Assembly: GCA_022539475.1 (NCBI GenBank)
Contig: VCMS01000164.1
Coordinates: forward strand, 1-64,000
Reading direction: 5' to 3'
Length of the DNA: 64,000 bases
Source: Gracilaria domingensis
Taxonomy: Eukaryota; Rhodophyta; Florideophyceae; Gracilariales; Gracilariaceae
Part shown: positions 1-13,260 of the stretch, in pieces
Numbering within the stretch: the first letter of the stretch is position 1
How the letters are laid out: each line of letters opens with the position of its first letter
The notes under the pieces: model-generated
What the model saw: the letters and a program-made list of their open reading frames with translations, nothing else
What the model was told of the DNA's origin: nothing
Databases searched by the model: none
Translations under genes and position numbers: made by a program

Positions 1-59
1 GGAAAGGACCAGTCTGGGGATCGAACGCCAGCAAGCTCATCCGAGAATACTAAGGCTGG

Positions 60-600
60 AATATTCACTTGCGGCAGTACCCCCGAGCGCCACCACCGCG
101 ACCGCAGTTACTCAAAACATCATGATCAAACCCAGACCTCATCTTCAGAATTTCTTCATCCGCTGTTGCATATAACATCTTCCTTCGCACAGTCCACATT
201 CCTCGATAGCACCATCACAGAAAGCCGTAAACGGACACGAAGTTAGTAGCCATACTCAAAACAACCAGGAAGCGTTTCTTCGATACCTGAACCTCTTACC
301 TCTCCATCCCATTCAGTCCCAATCACCATCCATACAGTTTCATCGCGGCACCGCACACAAACACACATTGAAAACAGTTAGTACCCATAGCGCACACGCA
401 ACCCTTGAATGCGATATCTCTCTACCTTTTCAAATCCTCCAGTTCTCGTATCCAAACACACCTTCACGTCCCTATTCAAGAATCAAGACCCTGCAAGAAG
501 CAGTAATGAGACACACAGTTAGCAATCAGATAACACACACGAACTTCTTTTCAATACGTTACATACCTCTCCATGTCTTCCAGTCCTGATAATTCGACAC
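60..600. repeat. Degenerate tandem repeat, unit about 140-145 bp
   Basis: Three related blocks start near 231, 371 and 516. Each opens with a GTTAGTA/GTTAGCA-like word and runs into a pyrimidine-rich stretch ending near ACCTCTCCATC...TCCAG. A fourth, weaker unit may precede them. The only ORF here (368-589) is short and of low complexity and is not supported as a gene. The block may be subterminal repeat DNA of the transposon that follows, but that is inference. Confidence 0.45.
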
Positions 601-1238
601 ATTCACGGTCTACCGCTCCGCCATCTACCCTCAAGGCCGCCCTGTGCCACAGTTTCCAACCCAATTCAATGGACGACCCAAAATTCAGTAAGCCAGAACT
701 AAACCGCAGCAGTTAGTCGTTAGAACCTCGCTAATTAAGTTCTAAACGCGACTCCAGTGAGAATTGTAGTACATTTCTCACTCGAGTCGCTCTTAGAGCG
801 TAATTGACGACGTACCTTACGAGGGCGCACATGCGTTCCTAGCACCTTCGCTCGCTCTCTGTAAATCCCTCGCGGCAAACGGGGTCAGGAAGAACTAGAT
901 CCCATAAAAACCGTAGTTAGAGAGTGAACCGTACCAGTATGTCACTCGCATGATCTCCATAATAGTCGTTCGCTTGTTACTCGTACATCGGTCGCATTGA
1001 ACAAGGTCAGAAACTAATAAGACGGCAGTAAGAGTCGAGACCGTTACGAATTTGACGTACCCCTATAGAACTTGCGTGATCTGGAAGATAATGTGTTGGA
1101 GAGAGGGGCCATGATCAGAGCCCACGTCGCACTCTTCAGGCCCGAGCCATGCCAGTTTCCTGAGTGCTCCAGTGCAGCACTAGCTACGTCTAGTGTAGAG
1201 CTTACGCTGCCGCAAAGTATGGTCTCCAAAATTTAGGA
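601..1238. other. Non-coding stretch left of transposon copy A
   Basis: I see no supported gene. Short words such as ACTCGAGTCGC and CTCGCATGATC recur loosely, as in subterminal regions of CACTA-type transposons, but no clean terminal inverted repeat or target duplication could be recognised. Confidence 0.3.
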
Positions 1239-1689
1239 ATGTTACTTTTCAGTTTTTCACCATTCCTTCCCTCCTCGACGTACTCATGTCATATCGTGAT
1301 GTACGTAAACCATCACGTGCATGGCGCCGATTTGACTCTCCCTATATTATCCCCCACACGGTACGTCAACAAGTTCCTCCAAGTTGCAACACTGCACCAT
1401 AGACTTCCGCTCCTCACATCCAACGTTCCAACCAACCCCCTCCTCCACCTCCCAGCCGTACTGCATCATGTACATCTCTTGTTTCCCACGCTGCGCCTTT
1501 CACACAGACTCTGTCGCCTTCCTCGCGCAACATCAGAGACGTTGCAGACACCGGCATGACCCAAACCCTTTTCTGACTCCTGCAGCCCCCCGCGGTTCCC
1601 TCTTCCCCCCCGAACGAAACGTTGCCGACTCAGTAGTTCCAAACCATATCTCTCTTCTTCCTCCAACCGCCCCTCCGATAATGTAGCAC

Positions 1690-4670
1690 TCGCTACTGAC
1701 GAATCGTACGAAGAACAGCAGCTTGCTCTCTCCATACGTTCTTCCGACGCAGCACATCTAGCCACACCACAATCCCCATTCAATTTTCAATCCCTCTCTG
1801 TAGGTTCCGGTCATGCCCTCTTCCCGTCCGCTCCAAGTGATATCGTTCACAATCTTGTCACATACATTTCCTCCATCACTACGAAACTCGGAAAGCGCTT
1901 CGTAGACGAGCTTATCAACATTCTCAGGCAGTCCAACTTTCCCCAATCTCTTCTCGAAACCTTCACCACCCCCGCTTCTGAGTGTCTCAAACTACACTCC
2001 AAAATCTTTGAACAGACCGTGAGCTCTATTGGCGTCACCTCCACCACCATTCATGACAACAACAGTCAGTTCTCTGCCACCCTCTATGTGAAGGACACCA
2101 TTCAAGTCCTTCAACAACAACTTCGCCTAGCATCTCATGAGAACGCCTTCTTTCACCCAATTCTCCACGCCTCCCGCACTGTAACCGACGCATTTGCGCA
2201 TCTCATGGCCTCCAAACTCGAACATGACGGCGTTCCCGCTCTCCAAAAGCACATCGCACATTCCCCAAACCCAGGAGTAATCTGGCATAATCTCACCACT
2301 AGTGGTATAGACTCTTTCGTCGGCATGCTTCAACTTCACTCCGATAAGTCCTCCACCACGCTAAAAAGCTCCTCTGTCACATCATGCCACCTCCATATTA
2401 CGTTTCTCAAATTCAAGGACTCTTTCCGCAGAAAATGTATCACACACCACCACACTCTCGTCGGCTACATTCCCACTTCCTTCACATCCTGCTCCTCCGA
2501 TTCCTCCTCCACCGACACCCACTCTTTGGAAATTGGCCCGTTTTCGTCGAACATAACTCGCGTTGTGCGCATGGAGCTCATTCAGAAGTCCTTGGAAACT
2601 ATCCTCAAACCTCTGTACGACATATGCATAAAAGGCTTCCCCTTCAGAGACGCCAAGGGAGTCCTTCGTCAGTGTCATCTCATCATCGCTAGCTATAGCG
2701 CTGACATTCCCGAAGCAAAGAAAATTCTCGCTGTCCTACATGGCACAAAACCAAACAGGCCCTGTCAGAGAGGACTTATCCCTCGTTCGCAACTCAACAT
2801 CTATCAACCCATTCTCAATGAGCGAACCGTCACACACTTCAGCAACGAGAAAGAAACACCAGGGTCTACTTGCCGACACTGAGCAGGCTCTGCTCTTCAG
2901 CAGACTTTGAGTGGCAAGGACCCTGAGAAATGAAGCTGTTGCACTACTCCAAACCACCTCCTTATCCTCTTACAAGTCCTTTCTCGAATCATTCCCTATG
3001 GTCAATGTCTCCGAACTGCTCACTCCTTGCTAAATCTTCTCCTTCGAGCCCCTTCATAACTTTCATCTCGGAATCTCTAAAGTTATCAAACTCTCTTCAA
3101 TTGACCGCCTCAAGTCCGATTCGCTTCAAACTTCTGTTCGGTCTCAGGGAAACTCGAGGTTTTTCAAGACCGTTCTAACTTCTATTCTAAGCCACGCCTA
3201 AGTCATTCTCGCAGACATTGAGCGCTCTTATCCAGCATCCGGACTTTAAATTGACTTCTCCACATCCAAAAAAGAAAAGTCTCTCAACGGTTTCTTCACG
3301 ACAGACGGCATCAGGGGTATGTTGGAAGCCAAGGAGTGCCGTTCCCTTGATATGGTGTTCCCTTTCATTGGCGCGTTCTTCGACTGCTGTTGTGGTGAGG
3401 AATCCTCCGCCCCTATTACCACCGTGTTCACATCCTAACCTCATCAATAACGTCCTACGCTACAATACCGATCCGGAATGGACGGAGCATCGGATAAATG
3501 CAGTGGAAACTATGACCAAGAACTTCAAGTTTCACACAGTCTCCATTCTCGGCCCGTACCAAGCTTCCAACTTTCTTACTCTTAAATTCTACCTCCTTGA
3601 CCACATCATTCCAGACATACGGCGATACGGAGGCCTGCACTTCGACGATGCGGGCGTGTATGAACATGCTCATCTTCTCTTTAAGAACTACTATCGTCGA
3701 ACTTCTCGAAGGCGAACTACAGCTCATAAGGAAACGGTGAACGCCATTCAAGAGTCGCAGGACTATTTGCAATCCCTTTCGTTCAGAAGTCACTTCTCTG
3801 TCTTCTCCAACTCTTGCAGCCCTTCCATCAACCGCTTTCAGGCAATGGTTTGCCACGGTAACTCCTTCTCACTCTTTGACATTAGCACAGCTGACAAGTA
3901 CCTACGATGGCATCCACATGTATCTTTTTCGGCTCTGGCAGAACTTTTCTCGACAAACCCACTGCAGTTCATCAACCTAATATCTCGCGACGCCTTCACT
4001 TCTTTCCGCACTTTTTGTGTAGAAACCACTCAACAGCTGAATAACCATCAGAACATCAAACTCCCTGTCCTTAATTCCGCATACGTTCTTAGAGGCTTTT
4101 GCCCCTCTCTGGATGATTACGATCGGGATCTTCGATGCATAAGATTGAGAAAGCCCGATGTACAATTATGTGAACGAATCTTCGCTACGACCTCCTTCGG
4201 ACCTTCCAAGTTGCCTAAGTTCTCCACGGTTCTCGTGCACGGAACACCCTCTCCCAACTGTACGTTTTCCACAGCTTAGGTATGCAAAGTATTTGCATTG
4301 CTTTGCGTCAGGGACAAGACTTTTGACAACTCTGAATCGGAGCTCGCTTTCGTTCGTTTCTTCGAAGTTACAAAGTCTTTGGATAACTTTGATGAAACTC
4401 TGAACTGTATATCACTCTTTTTGGGCTACAGACGACGAGCATGATCACACCGTGCATCCAAGTACGTCAAGGATGAAACCTAGTTCTGCTACGGTGTCTT
4501 TTTGGTTCAGGCGTATCCCGTTCTCCTCAATCAAAGGCTCCATACACGTTGTTTGCCAAAACTACTCTGTCCGACCATTATTGCCTTCCCTTTACTGGCA
4601 ATTCCATCGTTTCTACATTAACAGATTTTATCGTAACCTTCGAGTTCACATTCATCATACTCGTACTACG
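1690..4670 (+). pseudogene. Plavaka/CACTA-like DDE transposase, degraded (copy A)
   Basis: The longest open part, 2019-2882 (287 codons), aligns by eye along its length with the copy B transposase. Both share an FSATLY...QLxLAxxENxFFHPI block, a DKSSTTLK block, and the ADIPEAK...LHGTK motif that corresponds to the ADxPEA...C-rich region of Plavaka/Tnp2-type transposases. Downstream, a conserved FEPLHNxHLGISK block (about 3040-3080) and an ILADIERSYPA block (about 3204) occur in shifted frames, and C-terminal-looking sequence persists to about 4670. This copy keeps the 3' half that is missing from copy B. The zinc-finger-like N terminus seen in copy B was not found here. Several stops and frame changes make it non-functional. 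The family call comes from motif memory, not a search. Confidence 0.6.
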
Positions 4671-4701
4671 TAACATTCGTAACATAAACTGTTCATGTAC
4701 T

Positions 4702-7212
4702 TTAGATATTCTCCTCCTCGTCTTCCATCTCGTGCTCATCGTCCACGCCTTCCCCGTCTCGTTCCCTACTTTGTTCCCAGACATTCGGACTACAATCGAT
4801 CACATTATTATCTCGGATTTCATCGATTGCTCTTATAGGGGAGTATACTCGATCCGATGGGTCACAATAACCAATATAGCAATCCAATACGGCTCAAAGA
4901 TGTTCCATAATCTCTTCGATGCGTACATCTTCTCGATCAGCTAGATATAGCTTCTTCGTAGACGGCATTTACTATGCCACAGTTCCCACATGGTCATCAT
5001 TTCCATAGGGTGGATCTTGAGCCATTGAGTCGTTCCTGAACTCCGTTCCAAAGTTCTGCTCCATTTTCATTTGCACAGCCATCAGTACACTTTCCAACCT
5101 CTGTGTAACATACTTTCGGAAGAAGTTGGAGAACAACACCTGCCTTTTACCCCCCCCCCCGCCCTCTTTCAAACTCTGTAGCTCGAAAAACTGACGCGAT
5201 CCAAGCGTCTAGACGCGCCAACTGCACTATTGTGCAATCCACTGGGTCCATGTCAGCCGCATTTCTCGAGTCTTTTTAGTTTACATCGTAACCCAGAATC
5301 TCCTGTAAGACCTGTAGGCTTAGAACGTTTCTTAACAGCAAGTCTTGGAGCTTGTTCTCTTCGCCACGCATTTTGAACCCGGAGCATGATATGTCCTCTC
5401 TTTCGGATGTTCTCCATGTTGAGAGAATCTCACACCCTTTGGCATCAAGCGGCAGAAGCTTCTCCCGTAGTTCCTTCGCTTGTTTTAGGTATACGCTCCT
5501 CTCCCTCTCATGAGATGGTGTCTTCACCAATATGCCATACCCTAGCCCCATCAACAACTTCTCCTTCGCATGGCGTTCGAACCCCCAGCGCATTGCCCAA
5601 GGCCTGCCTCAACCTCTTCCGTAAGAAAATGTCTCTTGTCAGATGTCTGATGCATTCCTCTTCCATCTTCATCTCCCGGATGGATTACCAACGAGGTTTC
5701 ATTACCTCCGTCTCCACGATTTGCATCACCAAGTTATGACCCGTACAACGAATCGATTAAGTATAGGCTCTCATCTCCATCGCGACCTCCATTTGACAGC
5801 GTGGAACAATCTATTTCCCATCAACGACCAGGACACTGTACTCAGTCTCACGTCCGAGTGTCTTACTTCGATTTCCCCAGTTTCTCACCGGTGAACTCAT
5901 CTCGAAGCACAATTTACTTGTCTCGTATTTCGCGTATAGCAGTATGGACTCGTATACTGTCTTCGCTACCGCTACATAAGCGTCGTTCACATCCATCTCG
6001 TATATTTTCCTTCCCCTGTGAGAATCACGCTCCATCCGTGTTGCTTCTCGCTTCAGTGCCTCTCGAAGTGATTTTACTAGAACATCTTGGTCCTCGACAT
6101 TTAGCTCTAGTTCCGTCATGCGTTTCTGTGCTATTCGTACGCGCAGACTTTGATTATCCTCGGCTACTCGAAAGAGATCCGCTTTCAAGTCTCCAATCTT
6201 GTCCAACACCTCGTACCGTGCCGCTAGGCTTTCATCTTCTTCACCTCCTTCGTCTACACCAGCATGAGCACGAGATGGAAGCTACGTTTAATTTTCCGGG
6301 GACCTGCCACGTTACGACCCCTTTCGTTCCATGTCTCTCTTAGTAATTCTGACTCATCTCTCTCCGTTCCGTACGCATCTCGCCAAAGGAAGTCGAGGTC
6401 GAACCCTTCCTTCTCATTTGGTTGAGCCTATTCTGCGATGGTACGAACGTACGAGGAGCAGGCTGTATCTCGTCGACTTCTTCCTCGTTCGTACGACGTT
6501 CGGGATGAATGGAGTCGTTTCTTTTCCCGAAACTTTTCCTCGATGGTGCAGGCGCACGTACAGAGGACTGTATATTATCGAGTTTTTCCTCGTCATTAGC
6601 ACGATCGGCATGAAGGGAATCGTTCCGATTTTTTATCTCCCTTCGCGATGTTGCGAGCGCACGTACAGCGGGCTGTATATCATCGGCTTCTTCTCCGTCC
6701 CTACCACGTAGAGGTTGAATGGAATCGTTTGTAATGCGCCTCGTTCTACCAGGTGAGATTGCTCTTTCATGTCTGTCCAACTCTTCTTCGATGACATTGT
6801 TTCTCAAATTTCTAGCCCGTTTTCCTTTCGCTCTCGTACCTCTCTCTGCAACATTCCTTTCAACATTCGCATCATCGATGATTCTTGGCACATCCTTCGC
6901 AGCCATGTGTCGTGTAACAAGCCCGCCCACTGAGCTGTGATGTGGTAACACTACTTCGCTCTCTGTCACTTCCGTTGGGGTCGTATTAACACCCAGCTTC
7001 GATTTCGGTTTTGCCTTCGTAGCCCGGAGTGCTGACTTTAAACCAGACTTCTTTCCAGTAAGCCCGACACGGGGAGCTCGTCGTCGAGTACTTCTTCGGG
7101 TCGCAGCAGGCGGAGGGGTTTTGCGCTTAGCTACGCCAATACCATATCGCGGGATTGTTTGGGATCCCTTCCTTTCTCGGTTGTCCCCCTTGCTGGATTT
7201 ATGTGGAGCCAT
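4702..7212 (-). pseudogene. Coiled-coil/basic-repeat protein of transposon copy A, broken
   Basis: The 5' part (7212-6340, 290 codons) starts at an ATG with a Lys/Arg-rich head (MAPHKSSKGDNRERKG, then a TRRSTRRRAPR patch) and continues into about four degenerate repeats of some 30 residues, each with a core like NDSIHPERRTNEEEVDEIQ. Downstream on the same strand, 6209-5811 reads as a coiled coil (LDKIGDLKADLFRVAEDNQS onward), 5593-5276 as another charged helical segment, and 4887-4702 as an acidic tail ending EDEEENI before a stop. These pieces lie in different frames, and a poly-C run sits near 5150. They may be one broken gene or a gene with introns. There is no counterpart in copy B. I do not recognise the family; a chromatin or DNA-binding accessory role is only a guess from composition. 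Confidence 0.4.
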
Positions 7213-8985
7213 GATTGGGCTTCAGAATCGTGTGAAAAGAAACGGAGTATGTTCGGATTATGAAGTAGGAAAGCGGAAGCTTCTGGAGTGAGATAATGGT
7301 GACTTCTACTCGCCTAGCATTCATCCAAAATATGTCCAAGCTTACTGACTTTCGAGGAGAGTTTCTACCCGCAAAATGAACCAAAAGCCTGGCGTTCGCG
7401 CAGATTTTCTTTCCAAGCGTGTATCACTCTGGTCTAGCGCTGAAACATGTTGGAAACCATGGAGCGAGTCAACTCAGATGCGATGTGCGATAACAACAGG
7501 GGGCGAAGATGAAACAGGATATTCGAATGGGTTGCCTGTGCTCTTCCAATATGGAACGAAGGCTGCAAGAGAACACGGTGATTTCTGGCGTCGATTGAAA
7601 ATGACGAATGCTCGTGGACCGATTGTTTTGGCCGTCAACAGACTTTGAGGCGCGTCGGCACCAAGATTTCTGCCGTTCGTTGAACAGATTCACAGCAAAG
7701 CTTTATGGGCAGTGATTTTCATCTTTTACCGAAGAAGAAGTTTTCAATCAATGGTTTACAACGAGCGCCACAGTGCGCGCCCCCCTTCTATCCCGCAACC
7801 TTTACAGAGCTCTTCCTTTGGTCGCACTGTTCTTGTCTCGTAAGTTTCTCTCGTTTGTACTGGTGTTTCTGTCGCAGGTAGACCCCCGACATGCGTTCAA
7901 ACTTCAGTGGCTTATAAGGTTTGCTTCTGGGAGCTCTGGTCAGGAATAAGAGCTCGCGTACTTGTCATCTGAATATCGATCTTCGCCGTTAATTTTTGGC
8001 GAGGAGACGTGTTTCTTCTGATCTGGGCTACAGCTCTGCGCAAAAACCGAGTTCAAGCCGTCACGTCTAATGAAGAGGTGTGGGCCTGTGTACTCAACAT
8101 TTCGCAATGTTGAGTAACGAAAGCACTCAAGATGGCTAACTCAAACCACCATCGCGCTGTCAGGATCATCCTTACCTCTTTCGCTAATATTCATAGCTAT
8201 ACATGGAAATACGAGCTCATGCTATTCTTCAAGCTCTAATGGTAGCGCAGGAGGCCCTTTCTGCTCCATTTCGTCACTGTCGCCTGCCGCCAGTCATTGC
8301 TAGCGATCAAAACGAGTTGAATCATGGAGGAGGTTCCAGCAAAGCATTATATTACAATTCAGTTCGATGATGAATGTGGAGGACCTTACAAGCCAACGAT
8401 GGCTTGATTGCGATGCAGGTACCGGGATTAAAGACTTCATTTCTGCACTACGCGCCAAGCAGGGCGTGGGAGTAAATTGGTTGATGGTCATCCCCCCCAA
8501 AATCGGACAAAGACCTTCTTCAAGCAAATGTGACGGCTCTGAAGGCCGGGTCTCAGAAGTAGAGTAGGCGGTGTGATTCTGGACATAATGTGAATGTAGA
8601 CTAATAAAGCGAAGATTTCGATCTATAACTACAAGAATTGTTCTACTTAAGTTTTGGCGTCGACTAAGTTTGGCATGCTTCTAGCGCAAATGTTGTTTGC
8701 TACTTGTAACCATCTTGTGGGTGTGCTAAATTTGAAATTTTGACATGTGGCGTACCCGACTCAGACTCCTGGCCAACAAATGTAGCACAAATCGAGACAA
8801 GTGTATCACTTGTACGTCAATTGCAACCACCCTTAGCAGTTTTGTATTAAATTTGCAGCAAATTTTGTACGCCACTAGTAGATAACATTAGTACGCCAAT
8901 AGCGGCAGTATTGTAGTTATTTATTTCTTCTAGGGAAATACAATACAACAGTTTGTACTAGGTCAAATTATAAAGCATGGGAGAG
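7213..8985. other. Spacer inside transposon copy A
   Basis: No convincing gene. Small ORFs at 7376-7648 and 8367-8567 have no recognisable motif and no counterpart in copy B. The 8640-8940 part is AT-rich. Confidence 0.35.
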
Positions 8986-10915
8986 TTACAAATACCTCTC
9001 CCATGGATAGCTGGGTCCATAGTCTACGTAAAGTTCGTCGTGTTCATGAATATCCTTTATAGCTGTCACCAACAGTAGTCTATAGCTTGGGAGTGTACTC
9101 AATGTGGTAGTTTGATGCTCGGAGGGCTGTCGAATAATAACGTCTGGTAGGCAGCCTTGGTAAGGCACCATATCGGTCAAATCTTTCTCTTCGTCTCCAT
9201 CCCCGTGCATCATTGATATAGCCTGCTACATAGAAAGGAGCGGGTACTACCCAGGCAATCGAAGTATTGATTTCGGAATCATAGTGAGGAAACGTGCTTT
9301 ACATCTGCCCTTTCAGCTTCACTTCCATGCAATACCTCCTGAAACGAGAAACGGTGGCACCGAGCATTCCGCTTCCGTATTTCATCTGTGTTGCATTGCA
9401 TCGGCTTATGTCATGATATACCAATATCGCATAGAAGTGCCCAAAAACCTCTCCTTCCGAGAACGATCTACTACTGAACACTCTATCTCCACTCATGGGG
9501 TGTTTGATATTTGATTTCTCCCTGTACAACCATAAACCTGGTGCTTCAACGGCGAGCAAACTCTGTACATCCATCGTCTCCAATGTGCCTTGGAAATTCA
9601 GAGGCCACTCGTGCACCGGTTTCTTCTTGTGCTGCGCCATGAGACTCGGTTCTCTGCAGAAAGTTGCGATGTAGGAGTTGATATGGAACGGGAAACATTT
9701 GTATGGCGGGAATCCTTTCAGTGCGGTCCATATCGGCGAGGTTCTTTGCTTCCCTCCCGGGAACTTTGTCTGTACTAAATACGAGGCTTGAACGACCTCA
9801 TAACTGACAGCTATTCTTGCGTTGAACTCGTTACGCCAAACCTTCCTCGCATAGATCACTGCAGCATTTTGTTCAGCATGAGCGAAGCACTGCTCATCCC
9901 TCTCATATCCAATGAAGCGTCGGGACTCTTCCATGTCCATGCACGCCGAGGCACCGGAAAGTATTCCACTATAGGAATCAACCACAACGTCCCCGGGATT
10001 TGAGAACCTGGCAATGAGTTCTTTCAGCAGTGCCCTCGGTTTCTGTTCGAAGCAAACCTGAACCGACTGTATTTTGGAACGCTTTTCTACCCTCCAACGG
10101 AGTCCTTCACCATCCTACAGATGCAGAACCTGATCCATAATGAAGTAATGCCCGCGGTATTGCGTGGGAACGTATTTGAAGTTTTTGTAGTTCACCATCA
10201 CCCTCTGCTCCTCGTACGAATTTTCATTCCGGACTCCGTGCACGGCATACTCGGTTGCAGAGAATAACCGTGTTGTGTTCCTTCCGGGGTTCTTGAAGAT
10301 TTGCGTAAGAGAGCGAATGAATTTATTCGGTGTCGGGTCAACTAAGAACGAAGCACTTTGCCTCCCCACCACATTCTCCGATTTATGCTCACGTAGAATC
10401 TCCTCCCAGTCCGCGAAATGTTCGATAGTACAGAATAATATAAAATGACCGCCATGGCAAAGCATTGGGGCCATCATTCATGCAGTATTAAGCATATCTT
10501 CGTCGAGCTTAAGCTCATCATGCTAACTGTCACGTATACCATAAGGTGGGTCCGTGAGTCCGAGTTGAACATTGCCTTCTAGGAAATTATCGGAAGAGAA
10601 CAGTGTACCATGAGCCTCCACTAACTCTTCATAAGCAACGCAAGGCATAGAGAACTGTTGCTCCATGTTCTTTTTGAGCACAACCTGAGCCTTCGTCTTC
10701 CTTACATCGCCAAATTCGTGAGGTGGAAGAATACCATCAGGAACATTAGAAAGTGGGTGCGATCCATCGTCTTCCTCATCCGTATCGTCTATGAAAAGAA
10801 CACCCACTGGATCCGGGTCTGCACCGGATGTTTTACCGGATGTTTCACCCACCTCCTTAGCCGTTGGCCTCGAGGAAATGGTTCTTTGTACGGTAATCGG
10901 ATCCTCAATTTTCAC
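8986..10915 (-). pseudogene. DNA amino-methyltransferase-SET fusion, degraded (copy A)
   Basis: Four blocks on one strand follow the copy B protein. 10915-10523 ends in LTDPPYGIRDS, the DPPY catalytic motif of N6-adenine/N4-cytosine methyltransferases. 10477-10115 has the GGHFILFC strand and a TEYAVHGV block. 9985-9299 has the VDSYSGILSGASA motif (AdoMet-binding FxGxG-like) and the start of a SET domain (SNIKHPMSGDRVF, GEVFGHFYAILVY). 9213-8986 ends with a SET C-terminal ELYVDYGPSYPW. The first three blocks share one reading frame and are interrupted only by stops (near 10520, 10478 and 10115); the last block is in another frame. DPPY before the FxG motif is the beta-class order. The motifs are conserved but the gene is broken. 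Confidence 0.7.
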
Positions 10916-11121
10916 CGTGACCGTATTGCTTCCTTCCTGACGTCCTGACGGAGTGGCCCGGTGTGCGCTTTCGGCCGTAAGCGCTGGACAGCCACTACAC
11001 CCAGGATGCCTGCTGGGAAGCTCTCAGGTTCAGCTGGACAATAGCGGTACGAAGAGTAGCCAAATACTCATCGGAGAAAACATCAAAACGAGATAGAAGC
11101 CGTGTCCGAAGTTTTCTTCGA

Positions 11122-12822
11122 ATGCCTTCCAGCAGTTCCCACTTGGTAGTAGCGGAAATTTTGTACAGAATAGAGCGACCGGTATGGACGACATTCTCCT
11201 TGGAGCCACGGATACGGGTTTCTGTCACGCGTGAGACTGTAACCAATGCAGCGTCCACGACAGGAAGGAAACGAGTGCGTATGGCGGAAACACCAAAACC
11301 TCGGCGTACACCCAGTGGGAAGCGGTTGCCACCTCAGGTAGCCCAGAACAAAATACCGGGCAAGCAACAGAAGAACAAAGTGGGAAAAGAAGTACCGCCT
11401 CCAGCACCTGATCCTGTGCCTAAAACTCATCTAAGCAACACCAGGGTGGTACAATGGTAGGACCTGCACAATTGACCATAACTCCAGAGAGTGCGGTCTC
11501 TGCATTACAGAAGGAAATAGCGCTAAATGTGAAGTCTGGGTCGTCAAGAAATAGCACTGCTAAAGCGATTACAATGGCTGGCAGTCGCAGCGGAGCTAGG
11601 ATGGAAGTTGTGGATGTGCATGAAGTGGATGATAATGACGTTGTCTTGGTGAAGGAGAGCTTGGCTGGAAACGCCAATGGTCTATTCGACGAAGGTGATG
11701 AATTACCTTTGGATGACGTGGATATGAGGCTGGCAACGCTCAGATTCAAGTTGGCCTATTATGAGTACGAGTCCATGAAGGTCGACATCAACCTAATCAG
11801 AATCCCGGACGCAACTGTGAGAGGGACAGTTCGGGAGCATGTTGAAGCTCTGAAGGCGGAGATTCGAAGGGAAGGGTTTCTTCAAACCCTTGGAACGATG
11901 AGTGTTGCTATTTTGGTCACGGATAGGTCCGAGAAGTAGATGGTGGAGGGCGATCGCGTGAACGTTGCGTGTATCCTCATAGATGGGGCTCATCGTCTTG
12001 TGGCAATCAAGGAGCTATGTAAAGATGATGCAAAAATAAAGAAACTGTGCGAAGGAGCTACCGTTTCCTTATGGAGGAGAAAGGATGGACAAAGCTTGAA
12101 CACGAGGGAGCTTCTGAGCCTGGGTAATGCTTTCAACGATGGACTGAAGCAGGCCCGACTTATGAACTTCGCCGACAAGGTTTATTCCATTGTATCCTTT
12201 ATAACCACGATGATTGAAGAGGAGAAGAAAGCGTTGAACAACATGAAAAGGACTGCTGTAGCGGGTGCTTTAAGTGTATGCGGAATAATAGGCCAGTGTC
12301 ATATAAGGCATCCTGCAGAAGCATTTGCAAAGTGTGTGTCGGGAGTATAATGAGATTGGTATTACATGTATCTCCAGTGATGAGTTCTCTTCTATCGATG
12401 AGGACACAATCGATTTCACCCTGGACGCTCTGGCAGCATATTTTGCGAGGAGAAGAGAGTCCAAACTGAAGGTCCGCTTTGAAGACATACGGAAGTATTT
12501 TTTTATATGCTGCCGGTCCCTAAATGAGCTGGCCGTTGAAGTATCAAAAAGAAAGAGACTCTCTTTGAAGGAAGTGTGCGAGATGCAAATTGGAGCCACT
12601 AGGTTTGACAAAATCAGCCTTTGTGAGTATCTTGCGGGACAAGCCGCACGCGTGGAAATTGCAGCGACAAAGAAGCTTTGGGGCCGGAAGATATCGAGAA
12701 GGGTGACATATGCTCGTGAAAAGCTGAAGAAGTCCATCGAGGTGGATTTCAATTCGATTGTGGGGCCGTCTGCTACGGCGGGAGGGAGGAAGACGACCAC
12801 GACTACAACCCAAGTCACTTAA
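11122..12822 (+). pseudogene. ParB-like protein, degraded (copy A)
   Basis: Divergent from the methyltransferase-SET gene, about 200 bp away. A basic N-terminal segment (11122-11460) is followed by 11454-11939 and 11940-12350, which share one frame and are separated by a single TAG. The ParB/sulfiredoxin-fold signature reads VDINLIRIPDATV...HVEALKAEI (strand and helix) and then CILIDGAHRLVAI, matching the ParB 'GHRR' region and copy B's CFIVDGLHRLKAI. The stretch 12325-12822 corresponds to the helical C-terminal half (LAAYFARRRESK..., KVRFEDIRKYFF). In bacteria and phages ParB-type domains bind and cleave DNA or act as CTP-switch clamps. The role here is inferred. Confidence 0.6.
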
Positions 12823-13260
12823 CCCGATACTCGGGCGTCGCGTTCTAAAATTATCAAGGAGAAGAATGCCGGGGAAGATGTTCAGAAAATGGGACACGAC
12901 GTTGTTTTAGTGGAACCAAGTGGTGCGGGATTAAGAGGGGGCACCAAAGGAAGCCGTCGACGAAGAAAGATGATGAGCGGTAACAACCCCAGGGCTCAAA
13001 AGAAGGCGAAAGTAAGCAAAGTGCACCAAGATGAAACATTCGTCATCAATCATCTGCGTAAGCTCGGAGGGAAAGAGGTCAGAAGCTTCCTCAAAGCTCA
13101 TCAAATCTCCTTCATCAGCGACAAGGACTCTGATTCAGCGCTGAATGTTGAGACGCGGGCAGACGACATGGATCCTTTCGACGATACAGGCCCGGAAAGT
13201 CTACCCCCGGGGCTGAAGAAAGCAGACGAAGGACCCTACGAGGAAGGAATTCGTGGTTGA
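12823..13260 (+). CDS. Basic linker ORF of transposon copy A
   Basis: The first ATG is at 12889 (123 codons), but the same frame continues upstream without interruption to the ParB stop at 12820-12822, so ParB and this ORF are separated only by that TAA. It has a Lys/Arg-rich patch (RRRRK, AQKKAKVSK), a helical middle (INHLRKLGGKEVRSFL) and an acidic end (DPFDDTGPESLPPG) that resembles a block in copy B near 36480. No known family recognised. It could be the C-terminal part of the ParB protein or the N-terminal part of the dioxygenase protein. Confidence 0.4.
   Translation, partial: PDTRASRSKIIKEKNAGEDVQKMGHDVVLVEPSGAGLRGGTKGSRRRRKMMSGNNPRAQKKAKVSKVHQDETFVINHLRKLGGKEVRSFLKAHQISFISDKDSDSALNVETRADDMDPFDDTGPESLPPGLKKADEGPYEEGIRG

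Noticed and set aside
1-45. Possible tRNA 3' end on the minus strand at the window edge (GTTCGATC)
   Set aside because: The T-stem does not pair and no anticodon arm can be placed; the window edge prevents a full check.
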